Source of the DNA: Cavenderia fasciculata
Taxonomy: Eukaryota; Evosea; Eumycetozoa; Acytosteliales; Cavenderiaceae
Length of the DNA stretch: 64,000 nt
Direction: 5' to 3'
NCBI RefSeq assembly: GCF_000203815.1
Contig: NW_004457734.1
Coordinates: forward strand, 999,233-1,063,232
Positions 11,901-25,052 of this stretch are shown here, piece by piece. Below the pieces are notes generated by a model. That model worked only from the letters and a program-made list of their open reading frames with translations. It did no database searches and was not told the origin of the DNA. How positions within the stretch are numbered: the first letter of the stretch is position 1; each line of letters begins with the position of its first letter. Position numbers and translations under genes: made by a program.

Positions 11901-14361
11901 GAATAGCCTTGAGAATGATATTGTAGTGTGACTGGGTGAGTGGTTGTTGAGTTGGGTTTTGTGGCTGTTGCTTGGTGTCGACCAACTTGACATACTCGAC
12001 GAAAAATACGTTTGTCAACTCGCTATTCTCCTTGACAAGAGTACGAAGCGAGGCGATGGCTTGGCGACGCACGTGCCAGTTACCGGGATGGAGAGCGAGT
12101 TGTAGCGCCGACTGGTAGACAAACTTGTCGCCACCCTTGACCGATGCAAACGACTTGATTTGTCCGATCGCCTTGGCAATGACAGCTGGCACAGTGTCTT
12201 CTTTGGCAACACGGTTGAGGAAACCAATTTGGTGCAAGAATGATTGTTGACCATAGATCAATGGAACGATGTTCTTGTCGGCCAAAAGCTTGGCACCGAC
12301 GGTGGGGGTAGTAGCCAAAGAGATGATATAGTTGGCGACGGCGGCAGTAGTACCAGTCTCGCAGGTGGCTGGGTTCTTGATGTTCTTGAGGATCGTGAGC
12401 AGTGGCTCTGTGAACGATGTGTTGATGGCAGTCAATTTCTTTTCGTATTTCTTGGCGTCGACCTTGCTAGAAAACGATGTCGACAAGGCGTTGATGGCTT
12501 GTGTCTTGATGGCATCTTCGTCAGACTTTAAACTGTTTTTGGATCAACTTGATGGTTGCATCTGGTATTTGATCAAAATATTGTAACCATTCTCCAATTG
12601 TTTTAAATCCTTGAATTCTATTAATTTTTTGGACTAAAATAGAAATAAATAAATTAAATTAATAATCAAGGAAACTTGAAAAGTTTATCCTATCCTGTCT
12701 TTTTAAAGTATACTTACATTCTTTTTCGAGATAAGTTGAAACAATTGGTACAATGATTTTTGAAATGTTTAATTTTTCATTCAATTCAAAGGTATTGTTT
12801 GACAATGCTTTAAGTGCGTATAATGTATTTAATTTCAAATTAATATTACCTGGAGCTAAAGTAATTAAAAAAGAATATTAATATTATATATTATTATATA
12901 ATTTATAATCTATATAATTATTTTTGACATACAAGATAAAACCTTAAGGATATCTTCAACAGAGGAAGTGAATATCTTAATGTCCTTTGTTTTTTGTGAA
13001 ATGGCCGTGAATACCCGCTTGAGGAGATTCTTTTGAATAGAGGCAATTTGTAAAACTGGAATTAAAAGTGGAGTAATTTGTGATTTGGTAAGATTGGTAA
13101 TATCAAAATTGGATTTTTCAAGAATGGTTGTAAGAATCATAGTAATTTCATCTGGTGATCTCTTGATAACTCTTGAAATGGTTGCTAAAAATTAAATAAA
13201 TAAAATATATTAATAATCAAATAAATATATTTATATATATTTCTACTTTCTACATACGTAAGATAATATTTGTAAAATCATTTAAATCCATGATTTTGAA
13301 TAATGGTTCGAAATAAAGATGGTTTTCAATAGAGAGTGGTTGTGGCGAGTTGAGAATAACCTTGTTATAGTAATTCAAATAGATGTCCTTGGTGTTGACC
13401 AACTGTCTTTTGGCAACATCATACTTTATCAAAATACCAATGAAATATAATGTCTGTACCGATGATAATGCGTCTGATGTATTATTAACATAATTATTAT
13501 AAAATTCATAAACTGGTCTATTATTCTAAAAAGTAAAGATAGTTAATAAGATGATTTCATATATTATATATATATATATATATATATTATTATTATTATT
13601 ATTATTATTATTTTTGTTGTTTTTTGACTTACAATCAAAGTATGAATTAAGGAAGATTCAGCATGACTGATTTGTGAGAGTGAAAGTAAATTTAAAAGTT
13701 TGGATTGGTTTGAAATCAAAATGTTGATTTGGTCGACCTTGAGAGCGCGGTGTAAACGCTCCAAGACGATGATAGAGACGGTGAGCAAGTGACTGATGTA
13801 TGGGAACTTGAGACTAGAGTCTGGCTTGACCTGCTTCTTTGCTTGAGCGACAATGTTGTTGACGATGGCAGTGACGGCGGCATCCTTGTCGGCACCCTCG
13901 GGGGCATGTGCAACCGTATCCAACACACTTCTGACAGTGTCCAATACGACTTGGACGATACGCGAGTCACGGGTGACTGCCAACGTAGCCAAAGAAGTCT
14001 CGGTAATCTCGGATGCATGTTGTACGATGTTTTGTGGTGTGGCAGTGCTTGTGGTGCTGCTGGTTGTGCTGATATTGCTGTTGTTGCTACTATCTAATAC
14101 AGGGGATGTGCTACTCCTAAGCTTTTCAAGAGTTGAACGCTTGTCTCTGAGTGTAGGTGATTGGAGTGCTTGATAGATTGACGCGATTTGATCTTCTTCG
14201 TCGTCTAATGCTTCTGCTTCTTGTTGTTGTTGTTGTTGTTCGTCCAATGACTCTACATTGTTGCTGTTGTTGTTGTCATCTGTCTCCTGGTTTGCGGCCG
14301 AGGAGGAGCCATTGACAACGTCCTCGGTGTCTCGCTTGACTGTGTCTGCTGTAACACTCAT
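5938..14361 (-). CDS. gcn1: GCN1, HEAT-repeat activator of the eIF2-alpha kinase GCN2
   Basis: Five exons: 14361-13633, 13525-13258, 13184-12933, 12855-12718 and 12633-5938. The first four junctions are in phase. The product is about 2690 residues, close to human GCN1 (about 2670). It is built of HEAT repeats. Sequences typical of the central eEF3-like part are present, for example YAERRGNAFGLAGAIKGLGI, WRTKEGSIELLGAMAFCAPK and RQGVCIGLTEVI. GCN1 binds ribosomes, with a role at stalled or collided ones, and passes the uncharged-tRNA signal to GCN2. A poly-Gln and acidic stretch lies near residue 40, and an Ala/Glu-rich insert lies in the central part. One anomaly: the frame shifts by one base at 12526-12535 (CAG TTT AAA G), with convincing GCN1 sequence on both sides. 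The upstream exons are AT-rich; the long last exon is GC-richer. Confidence 0.93.
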
Positions 14362-15373
14362 GATTTCAAATCCTTTCTAAACTTTCTTTTTTTTCTTTAA
14401 TGACAATACATATAGTACAGTATGTGTTGTGAGTTGTCTATACTAATATTGATGAATCTGAATCAACGTTGAACCAAAGGCTAATGATTGATAATTCCAA
14501 TAATAATAAATAAATAGATGATGAGGAGGTAGATGGAGGAGGAGGATTGATTTGATGGGTGTGTAAGAGAGAGATGAAACTTGAATTCAATTACAATACA
14601 AGTCAGCAACAACAATCGATTTCAATAGGAATGAGGAATGAAAGAAAATATTATGCGAAGTGGTATGATCACGCATGCCAAAGGCGAATTTGAGAAAAAA
14701 ATAATATTTTTAAGGCGCCTTCACCTTTTTTGTCGTCTCTCACTTCACACAAGACCAACCAAACAAACTTTTTCGTTGCATCGAAAAACTCATAGAATAC
14801 AAGTTGGTATTGGGTGTTTATTTCTTTTTCTTTTTTTATCCCAACTAAAAATAAAATAGTAATAAAATATAAAACCAATAAATTAAATTAATTGCCAATG
14901 GGGGAAAGTACTACTTGGATAATTATCTTATCATATCATCCTATGCAGTTCCGAAAAAGGACAGTTATCACCCTTTTTTTGAATTTTTTTTAAACTCATC
15001 ATCCTCCAGACCAACCGATGAAGAAGCTTTAGAAATGAAGTGTAAAGTTTTATCATTCTTGTAGTGTAGTTTAGTATTTCTCCTCTTTTAGTAAGTATTT
15101 GAAATAATAGTAGTTTAATACTATTACTATTACACTCTTGTCATTCTTGATTTCATCTCATAAATACAGATACATATTTGAGAGACTTGCAGGACTGTAT
15201 TTCATATTCTCACAAAATACTCATACTCACACACTTTATACTTTATTCAAACAATATTATTACATTACAACATTATAGTTATTATTCATTTCCCTTTATA
15301 CAACAACAACAAAGAGAGATAATATATTCATTATATTATTACATATTATATTATATATAGATAGATCTAAATC
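14362..15373. promoter_or_regulatory. Divergent promoter spacer between GCN1 and alanyl-tRNA synthetase
   Basis: About 1 kb separates two divergently transcribed translation-related genes. It is AT-rich with homopolymer runs. A TATA-like stretch near 15339-15358 (TATATTATTACATATTATAT) lies just upstream of the AlaRS start. Short ORFs here show no coding character. No specific binding site can be assigned. Confidence 0.5.
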
Positions 15374-18339
15374 ATGACAAGTGTTAATGAAATTAGAAAG
15401 ACATTTATAGATTTCTTTTCGGAGAAATGTCAACATACATTTGTACCATCATCGTCTGTGATTCCACATGACGATCCAACATTGCTATTTGCCAATGCCG
15501 GTATGAATCAATTCAAGCCTATTTTCCTCGGACAGGCTGACCCACGTAGCGAGCAAGCCAAGTTGAAGCGTGCTGTCAACTCACAAAAGTGTATTAGAGC
15601 TGGAGGCAAACACAACGATTTGGACGACGTAGGAAAGGACACATACCATCACACCTTTTTTGAAATGTTGGGTAACTGGTCATTTGGAGACTACTTTAAA
15701 AAGGAGGCCATCACATGGGCCTGGGAGTTGTTGACTGTCGTCTACAAGCTCGACAAGGAGCGTCTCTACGCTTCGTACTTTGGTGGTGACGCTGCCAAGG
15801 GTTTGGAGGCTGATACTGAGGCCCGCGACCTCTGGCTTCAGTTCTTGCCCGCCGAGCGTGTATTGCCATTTGGCATGAAGGAGAACTTTTGGGAGATGGG
15901 TGATACTGGACCGTGCGGCCCATGCTCAGAGATTCACTTTGACAAGGTCGAGGGTCGTAAAGGCGCTGCTGCCCTCGTCAACGCCGACGACCCCACCCTC
16001 ATCGAGATTTGGAACAATGTGTTTATCCAATACAATCGCGAGGCTGACAAGAGCTTGCGTCCATTGCCCAACAAGCACGTCGATACCGGTATGGGTCTCG
16101 AACGTTTGACATCGATCATCCAAAACGTCGGCACCAACTATGACACTGACATTTTCATGCCAATCTTTGCCGAGATCCAAAAGGTCACTGGCTATCCCCA
16201 CCCATACGGCGGCAAGGTCGGCTCGGACGACCCCGAACAAGTCGACATGGCCTACCGTGTCATTGCCGATCATATCCGTACGCTCTCCTTTTCGATTGCC
16301 GACGGTGCCGTGCCCTCGAGCGAGGGACGTGGCCAAGTGTTGCGTAGAATCTTGCGTCGTGCCGTCCGTTATGGCAAGCAAAAGTTGAACGCTCCATCTG
16401 GCTTCTTTGCCAAGTTGGTCGACATTGTCGTCCAAAACTTTGGCGACTTTTTCCCAGAGCTCCGTAACCGTCCACAACACATTGTCTCGGTTTTGGAACG
16501 TGAGGAAAAGATGTTTGCCCGTGCCCTTGATCGTGGTATCGTCGAGTTTGACCGTATGGTCGACAAGGTCAAGCAACAGGGTAGCAAGGTGTTCCCAGCC
16601 TCCAATGCCTGGTACCTCTACTCGTCGTTTGGTTTCCCAATCGATTTGACCAAGTTGATGGTCGACGAGAAGGGTCTCGAGCTCGACATGGACGGCTACC
16701 AAAAGTTGGCCGATGAAGACGCCGAGCGCGGTCGTCTCCGTCAACGTTCGAAAAAGACCGAGATGAACATGCAAGCCGAACCCATCTCGATCCTCCAAGG
16801 AGACGGTGTCAAGCCAACCATCGACTCGCACAAGTACGAGCAAAAGGAGATTGAAACCGTCGTCAAGGCAATCTACGACGGCAAGGTATTTGTCAACAGC
16901 CTCGAGTCAACCGACACCACCCGCAACACAGTCTATGGTATCGTGTTGGAGAGCACCAACTTTTACCCAGAGCAAGGTGGTCAAATCTACGATATCGGAA
17001 ACATCAACTCGGTCGTCGACCAAACCACCATCTTTAACGTCAGTGACTGCAAGGTTTTCGGAGGTTACGTCGTCCACATTGGTTACATTACCGCCGATGC
17101 TGCCGCCATCAAGGTTGGCGACAAGGTCGAGCTCACAGTCGACTACACCCGTCGTTCACCCATCATGTCCAACCACACCTCTACCCATATGATCAACTTT
17201 GCCCTCCGTAATGTCCTCGGTGACAATGTCGAGCAACGTGGTTCACTCGTCGATGACTCCAAGCTCCGTTTCGATTTTTCCAACGACCGTGGTATGACCC
17301 GTCAAGAGATTATCAAGGTTGACCAAATCGTCAACGACCTCATCGCCAAGGAATTGCCAGTCAGCTGCAAGGAAGTCGATCTCGCCCGTGCCAAGACTAT
17401 CAACGGTTTGCGTGCCGTCTTTGGTGAAGTCTACCCAGACCCAGTCCGTGTCGTCTCTGTTGGCAAGTCTGTCGACGAGCTCCTCGCCAACCCAACCAAC
17501 CCAGAATGGACCCAATACTCGATTGAATTCTGTGGTGGTACTCACATCAACAACTCCAAGGATGCCGAATACTTTGCCATCACCTCTGAAGAGGCTTTGG
17601 CTGCCGGCATTCGTCGTGTCGTCGCCGTAACTGGTTCCGACGCCACCGTCGTCTTTGAAAATAACAAAAAGTTGCAAGCCCGTTTCCAAGAGGCCACCAA
17701 ATTCACTGGCAAGGAGCTCAAGGATGCCATCCCAACCCTCACCGCCCTCCTCAACGAACACCAAGGCAAGATCTCTGCCTCCAAGAAATTCGAACTCGTC
17801 GAAATCCTCTCCTCCATCCAAGAACTCGCCAAGAAACAATACAAGGAAGAAGAAGCCAACCTCATCAAGGAAGCTCAAGTTTTAGTTGATCAAATTTCAA
17901 ATCAATTGGTTGAATCTAAATCACCAATTTATGTTGGTACTATTAATGGTAAGAAAAAAAAAATATAAAAAAAAAAAAAGAAAAAATAGAATAATATATT
18001 AATATTTTATTAATTTTCTTTTTTTTAGCTGGATTAAGTAATACTTTAATGTCAGATTCAATTAAATCAATTCAAAAGAAATGTCCAGATACATCAGTAT
18101 TATTGATTTCAAAGGATGAAGAAAAAGGAAAGATTTGTGTCATTTCTATTGTACCAAAGGGATCGACTGCCGAGACCAAGGGACTCAAGGCCAATGATTG
18201 GGTTGTCAAGGTATCAGCTGCTCTCGGTGGTAAGGGTGGTGGTAAGCCAGATGTTGCCCAAGGTGCTGGTACTGATATTGCCAAGATTGACGAAGCCCTT
18301 GAATTTGCTAAATCATTTGCTCAAAAATTAATTCTTTAA
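15374..18339 (+). CDS. alaS: Alanine-tRNA ligase, 2 exons
   Basis: Exon 1 is 15374-17948 and exon 2 is 18029-18339, giving 961 residues, the normal size for cytosolic AlaRS. It charges tRNA-Ala with alanine and edits mischarged Ser and Gly. Motifs in order: the class II motif around NAGMNQFKPIFLG (residues about 40-53), HHTFFEMLGNWSFGDYF, the editing-domain metal-site pair NHTSTHM and CGGTH (residues about 605 and 725), and a C-terminal DHHA1 domain ending in a Gly-rich GGKGGGKPDVAQGAG. No mitochondrial presequence is visible at the N-terminus; whether the same gene also serves mitochondria cannot be told. The body has strong C-ending codon bias, as expected for high expression. The first 100 bases and the last 150 bases before the intron are AT-rich. 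Confidence 0.97.
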
Positions 18340-18488
18340 AACAAACTCCCTCCCTCCCAACCCTTCCTCCAATATATCATACTATATATATATAAATCAA
18401 ATAAAATTTAGATTTCATTAATCAAATCAATCCTGTTTAGTCGAATCATCACGAAAATTGACGTATAGTTTAAAATATTTTTGTTATT

Positions 18489-21400
18489 TTATTTTTGTTG
18501 TTCATTACCTAATAATAAAGATTTTCTTGGTAGATTTGTTTTCTTTGCAGTATAGAGTAATTTGAAAAGACCTGTACCAAGAGGGACAGGGATACCCATA
18601 ATAATACATTCAGAGACACCGACGATATCATCTTGACGACGATGGACAGCGGCATCGAAAAGATGGTCTGTAGTCTTTTCAAACGAGGCCAACATGAGTA
18701 CTGATTCCTTCATCTTGGCGATACCAAAACGTGTGATACCGAGAATCTCACCCTTGAAACACATGAGATCGGCCATCAACATGATATGACGAATATCGAT
18801 AGACATACCATGAGACACCATAATCATTTGAATTTCAGAGATGATAATGGAACGGACTGCCTCTATACCAAGTACCTTTTCCACTTCCATAATGTGATTC
18901 GAGCAGGTGTGGGTACCCTTGATACCAGGGGTGGCCATTACCTTGAGCAGGTCGTAACCTTCGACCAACAGTTGATACTTGTCTTCCTTTTCATTGGGCT
19001 TGCTGATAACGACACGATTGACAGTTGGAATACCGTGTACAATGACGTTGGGCAAGTTGTTTTTGAGGAATTGCAACGAGTAGAGGATGAGACGACGGTT
19101 GTGCTCGGGTGGCTTGATACGCAACTTCTCTCCGAGTGTTTCGATATTGGCGGGCTTGAGTTTGAGGCCCTTGGTGCCGAGAATCGACGCCTTGATCGAT
19201 TCGGCCGACACTTCAATCTGCATAGAGTCGATAAAATGCTTGTCAATCTTGACAGACAGGTAACAACCACCCGACCGGAACACCTCCTTGATGTAGACTG
19301 ATATTTGACCGAGGGTGGTCTTTTCGATACGACCCGTGACGATACGAGCAGCACGAATATCATCGTCGCAGTTGAGCGTGGCCGTGATAATAGGGGTGGA
19401 GATGGTCTTGCTAGCATTGATAATCTCCTTGATACGTGGCACACCCAGCGTGACGTTCATACTGGCAACACCAGCAAAATGGAAAGTTTTCAACGTCATT
19501 TGTGTGCCTGGCTCTCCAATTGATTGTGCTCCAATAGCTCCTACAGCTGTACCCGGCTCGATTCTAGCACGATTGTACTTGTCCAAACAAATATCGAGGA
19601 ATTGGTCCATTTGTGTTGTGGTAATTCTGTGCAACTGGTCAACTGTCTGTTCCTTGTCTTTAAATGCAAATCTCGCGTCATAGCTGTCGCCGGCAGAGGT
19701 GGCATCACCCATCTCAGTGTCGACGGGTCCACACGACTCGATATCTTCATCTTCGTCGAGCATTGGTGGCAGTTGGAGGAACTTGCGCAATCTAACCAAC
19801 TCTTCAATGTATCCTTCCACTTCTTTAGAGTTTCCTTTTTTAGGTTTACCGTAAAAGTAAGTTCTAATCTCCTCCTTGAAGTACTCTGTACACTGTATAA
19901 ACTTGTTGCCATCCAATACACCTTCCAAATACTTTTTAATTTCAAATGGACGTAGTGTCTTTTCGTCGCGGCACTGACGACGGTTCTTGACGGCCAACAT
20001 GGCACGGATAAAATCGACTGGACGCTCCTTGGCCTCCATACCGGCGGGATCGAGCCCGTCATCACCATAGATAAACTGGACGATGCCTCCGGTCGAGTCA
20101 CGCACCGTATAGTCGTATTGGGTGGACAGATCTTCGAGCGCCTTCATCAGACGACGCTGCATGTACCCTGTTTCGGCCGTCTTGACGGCTGTATCGACCA
20201 GACCTTCTCTACCACCCATTGTGTGGAAAAAGAACTCGGTTGGGATCATACCCGTGTAGAAACTGTTGCCGACGAAACCCTTGGCCTTGGGTTCACGCGA
20301 GAAATGTGGGAAATGCGGGGTGGTACGATTCGTGAAACCGTTGGGGATACGCGTACCGTTGACAATCTGCTGGCCGACACAGGCAATCATCTGGGCAATA
20401 TTAATGTTGGAACCCTTACTGCCACAGAGTGCCATGATCAACGGACTGTTGTAGTGAGGGAGCTCCGACACACAAAGCTTACCACACTCGTCACGAATAC
20501 CTGAGAGGATCTGGTTCATTCTTGCTTCGAGTGTCTGTTCGACCGTGCAACCAGACGCGGCTGCCAATCGACCCGACTTGTACTCGGTGAGGAAGACATC
20601 GCACTTGTCGTGTGCACGTTTGATGATAGCGTCCTTTTTGGCGTTGAGGTCGGGCGATGGCTTGACATCGGGAATGCCAATAGAGAACCCCTGGTCTCCC
20701 AAGAACCGAGCACACAGCTTGGCCAGACGCGTCATGGCATTGGCAGCAATAGCCGGCGTAAAGTCACGCATCAGCACATGGAACAAAGAGTCTTTGTTAC
20801 CACCACCAATGATCGACTTGTCAATCGACCCGCACATAAGTTCACTGTTACGGAAACACACGTATCCATCACGCGGACACATATACGTGTTCTTGGTATA
20901 GGTACGCGAGTTGGTTTCAAAGTTGACGAGTACATGCGACTTTACAGAGGGACGAAGTAAAACTTCAAACAGCTGTTTGCCAGTCCACAACTCGATAGGC
21001 TTGACAATGGTAGGTTGTGGCAGATCAATGTGTTCGTAGGCATCGGCAAAATGCGTACACATCTGAGTGAATCGTGCACGATCGTAAAACGCATCTCTAC
21101 GCGAGATCAAGTAACTCGACGTCAAGAAATCCTGTGTCGCAGCAACCAATGGTTCTCCGTTACGTGGTGTGATCAGGTTGTTGGTGACACCCATCAGAAT
21201 GAGTGCTTCAGCACGTGCTTCTTCCGTCTGTGGACAATGAATGTTCATTTCATCACCATCGAAATCGGCATTGTACGGTGTACACACACACTCGTTGAAA
21301 CGTAGTGTACGCCAAGGCATGACACGTGCCTTGTGACACATAATCGACAGCTTGTGAAGCGATGGCTGACGATTAAACAACATGACGTCACCATCGATCA

Positions 21401-22935
21401 AATGACGCTCCACAATATCACCAATCTTGAGTTCGGCAGCAAACTTTTCACGGTTACCATATTTGAGCCACTTCTTTTCGCCGTCTGGATAGATGATATA
21501 ATTGGCACCTGGATGTTTGTCTGGACCGTTGATAATATACTTTTGGAGACGTTGGATGTTGAACGATGTACAACGCTCGGGATACGTCATCGTGACAGCA
21601 ATCAGTTGCGGGATGGCAACCTCGTCGATATTAAGATTGGGATCAGGACTGATAACGGTACGACCAGAGAAATCGACACGCTTACCCGACAAATTACCAC
21701 GGAAACGTCCTGTCTTTCCTTTGAGACGTTGGGATAGGCCACGAATTGGTTTCTGTGGTTTCATCTGCAGTGGCAGACCAGGCAGCTCGGAATTGATGTA
21801 AATAGCAACCGACGCCTGCAAATAATCCCAATCCTCGACAACTGCCTGCATTTCAAGACGGTCGACGTTGGTTTTGATGTGATCGTTGATATGTAGGATT
21901 TCCGACAACTTCATTGTCAAATCGTCTTCATTCGAGCCACTGCCACCGTCCATTGGCACCGATGGACGGATCGACACGGGTGGCACCAACAAATGTGTTA
22001 AAATGAGACGTTCGGGACGTCCCACATCTGGGTCCATGTCTAACAGTTCCGTGTCTTGATACGAGATACGTTTAAACAAGTTAAACACCACCAGAGGGTT
22101 GAGATCCTCCTGTGCCTTTTTAACATGATTCCTCATCTCTGCATTGGCTTTGAGAGCATCTTCAAACTGTTCAATCAAGTCACGATGCTCTTCCTCTTTT
22201 TTGTATTTCTCGTGTATCAATTTCAAAGCCGACACCTTTTTCACAGGTCCATTGACAGAATTACATTTAGGACATATCTTTTTCTTTCTGCAATCTGTAT
22301 ACACCTTTTTAAACAATGCTCTTCTTTGTAAAACATCCAATTTTCTATTTCTCATCTTTCTTAGATATGTTGCTTTTGGTTCATCATCTAATAATACTGT
22401 TGAACAATTCTAAAAAAAAATAAAATATATTAATAAATGTACAGGGAGAGAGAGGGAAGATACAAATATATATATATTGTTTGTTGATATATAACATACT
22501 TTACAAATCATTTGTAATATATTTGTAATATTTTTAAAATAACCTATATGAAATACAGGTAGTTGAAGATCAATGTAACCAAAATGACCGACACAATCGA
22601 CGATACTAAGACCACAAGTTTGACAATTGACACCCTTGTCTGATGTACCCAACTTGTTATCCAAACAACCATATGGCATTGGTGCTCTCTTTTCTTGACT
22701 AAACAATTCTCTATTTATAATATGTACATGCGAAAGTCTAATCATATCCTCTGGTGATAAGATACCAAATTGTATATGACCACTTAATTATATAAACAAA
22801 AGAGTATAAACAACCAAGTAACATATGTTAGAAATAGGAAGAAGAAGAAGAAGAAGAATATGTTTGAGATCTTTTTGATGATTAATCTTACATTTTCTTT
22901 GGTCCATCATCTTCTTTGATTAATTCATGAGACAT
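18489..22935 (-). CDS. rpc1: RNA polymerase III largest subunit (RPC1/POLR3A)
   Basis: Exons 22935-22892, 22782-22500 and 22409-18489 join in phase to give 1415 residues (human POLR3A is 1390). It forms the catalytic clamp and active site of RNA polymerase III, which makes tRNA and 5S RNA in the nucleus. Visible hallmarks are an N-terminal Cys/His zinc site (CQTCGLSIVDCVGHFGYIDL), a second Cys pair CPKC, the clamp motif NLSGKRVDFSGRTVISPDPN, and the metal-binding loop NADFDGDEMN. The bridge and trigger regions carry EPGTQMTLKTFHFAGVASMN. The Pol III paralogue, rather than Pol I or II, is indicated by NLSGKRVDFSGRTVISPD and by the absence of a heptad CTD; the protein ends soon after the last core helices. 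Its 3' end faces AlaRS across about 150 bp. Confidence 0.96.
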
Positions 22936-23290
22936 GATGGACTAGATATATATATATGATATACTGGTATGTATGTATGTTACGTTAACGCAATGATATT
23001 CGTTGCGAATCGATTCTAGATTCCCTTTCCCTCTTGTATTTGTTTGTTTGATCCCTCTTTATCTTGTGTATCTGTTGTTACTACAACTGATTTATCATTC
23101 GTTTCTCTATTATTAGTTATATTGTTGTTGTTGTTGTTGTTGTTGCTAGAGGTAGCTTGAATCAATCACTCGATCGATTGTTGTGTATAAATAACTAAAA
23201 AGTAATTTAATGAAAACGATGAACTTGGTGTCAATTTTCAAAAAAAAAAAAATAATAATAATTTTCAACCGGGTTCACCAAAATATTTAT
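22936..23290. other. intergenic: RPC1 upstream region
   Basis: AT-rich spacer with a (TTG)n run at about 23122-23148 and an A-run near 23240. It probably contains the leftward RPC1 promoter. No coding or RNA feature seen. Confidence 0.5.
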
Positions 23291-24456
23291 TTATTTATTG
23301 CAGTCTTGGTCATCATCATTGTGGACAGAAGTAAATTTGTTGATCATACTCTGATCTGGGAGAGGCGTTGCAAATAGTTTCATAGACATCATCATGAATG
23401 CATAGCTGTATGCATCATCATCTGCTTTTGGGAGTCTCTCGACAGTGCCAAGATCAAAGAATATGATGCTCAGTCTAATCTGACGCTCTATGGGCTCGAT
23501 CAATATCTTTCCAACATGTCGACGGTGAAGATCATTGTGCAAGAGACCATCTTTTGCGAACCGACTGATCTCATCCTTGACAGCCTTGATGAATGTCTCG
23601 TCCTCCATTGATTGTAAGTTGAAACGATTCCAAATACGTTCTTTTGTCCATAGAATGTACGCAGCCTCTCCTCCATGTAATCGTATACCTGACCATGTAC
23701 CCTCTCGTTTTTCATGACTCCTTGTCCTGGCTTCTCGACCCCAACAACTCCGACTGGAAGTCCAAGTCCCGACACGATAGTCCATATGTCTGCTCTTTGA
23801 CCTGTGATTCCAAGCTCATCCACACATTCGAGTTGTGCGCCAAGACCAGCGGTCTCGATGATCTCAGACAGAACAGCATGGACATAACGCTGAATGTCCG
23901 ACTCGGATTACCACGCCAGAGTTTGATCTGGCTTGGTAAGCCCCCAGATGGGGGATTTGGTCGATTGGTCAGTATAAGCGACGTTGACAAATTCTTCCTT
24001 CTCGACGAGCTTGCAAGCTTTGTGTGTGGATGATGATGATGTTGACGACGACGACGACGAACCACTCTTCTCTCGTAGTACAGGAAGACCTCGAGTGGAG
24101 ATGAGATCTCGAGCTGATCATGATTGAGAGGAGGGGAGGGGAGGAAATGAGTGAGAGGGGACACGAGGCATGAGAGTGAGAAAGAAGAGAGACAACGTGC
24201 ATGCACTTACCTTTTTGTTCTTGACTTGGTTGTGTGATAGATCTCTTTTTTAACTTGGCGACTATTCCGTCTCTAATACCCAATGAAACAATATCCTTTT
24301 CAGAGTGATCAATAATGTATTCACCATCTATGGCTTTGGTAGTGATGGTTTTAGCCTCATCATTGTTTCCTCCTACCCTTTCTAAAATTGCTACCAATTC
24401 TTGAATTGTGGTGGTTTCTGTGATTGTGATATCCGATAGATCTATTAACTCTAACT
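23291..24456 (-). pseudogene. Fossil Crinkler (CRN)-type effector-like gene
   Basis: This stretch holds recognisable parts of a Crinkler-RHS-type protein in the expected order. First comes an N-terminal part with a short domain ending LGIRDGIVAKLKKR. Next is a nuclease-like part with GQRADIW, PVGVVGVEKPG and GQVYDYMEE, followed by a YNQW motif. Last is a kinase-like part with LLHNDLHRRHVG and FFDLG. Such multi-domain proteins occur in oomycetes, fungi and dictyostelids. The parts do not lie in one continuous frame, and I estimate at least three breaks, so it looks broken. The remaining similarity is still easy to see, so the decay is probably fairly recent. An undetected intron could account for one of the discontinuities. 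I do not attempt a protein. Confidence 0.6.
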
Positions 24457-25052
24457 ATGTGAAAAAAGAAAAGGATAGTACTAGTAATTAAATTCAATTT
24501 TATCTTCTTTTACAACCTTTTCTCTCTAATCTCAGTATCGTGTCACGATACCACGCCGACGATGATTTAATTTAATAGGTAAGATCGTCTAGATTCCATT
24601 CTCTTTAAATCACCTCATCATCAAATTCCATAGCATCAACAGGAGGAGAGAGAGGAAAGTTGTGCAACTAGGTATTGATGTTGTTGTAGTAGTGATGTTG
24701 TCCACTTCCATATATAATATCTTGAATAGGTGAATAGGTGCTTAACTCTTTCTCATTGAAATAGATTTTAACTTGTACTCTATTGGCTATAGGTGTCGAC
24801 TAGTCTTTTCAACAATACTATTCCTCCATGATCACGCAAATGTATTAAATAAAATTCAATTCAATTCCGTTGAAGTGTGTAATAAACAGTGTGTTGTTGT
24901 CATCACAGAAAAAGAAATCGAAAATAAAATGATATTTATGCAGGGTAGCAAACAGACAAAGAGAAGAGAGGAGGAGCTTTGACAACTATAAATATATATA
25001 TATAAATACAAAATAGATAGACAATAGAGATAACTAATTAATTAATCAATCA
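24457..25052. other. intergenic: upstream of the CRN fossil and the ABCG gene
   Basis: About 600 bp of AT-rich DNA between divergent genes. It contains a perfect 17-bp hairpin palindrome (24535-24551) with a locally GC-rich flank, and a TATA-like stretch (24989-25001) about 50 bp before the ABCG start. Nothing else is clear. Confidence 0.5.
24535..24551. repeat. 17-bp near-loopless inverted repeat
   Basis: GTATCGTG-T-CACGATAC: two perfect 8-bp arms around a single base, in a short GC-richer patch of intergenic DNA. It could be a protein-binding site or a structured-RNA hairpin; no function is assigned. Confidence 0.6.

Noticed and set aside
14638-14878. Short frames on both strands between GCN1 and AlaRS
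   Set aside because: Low complexity with no homology pattern; this region is better explained as promoter.
15926-16843. 305-codon open frame antisense to alanyl-tRNA synthetase
   Set aside because: Strong C-ending codon bias of the sense gene removes stops on the other strand. The antisense product has no family features.
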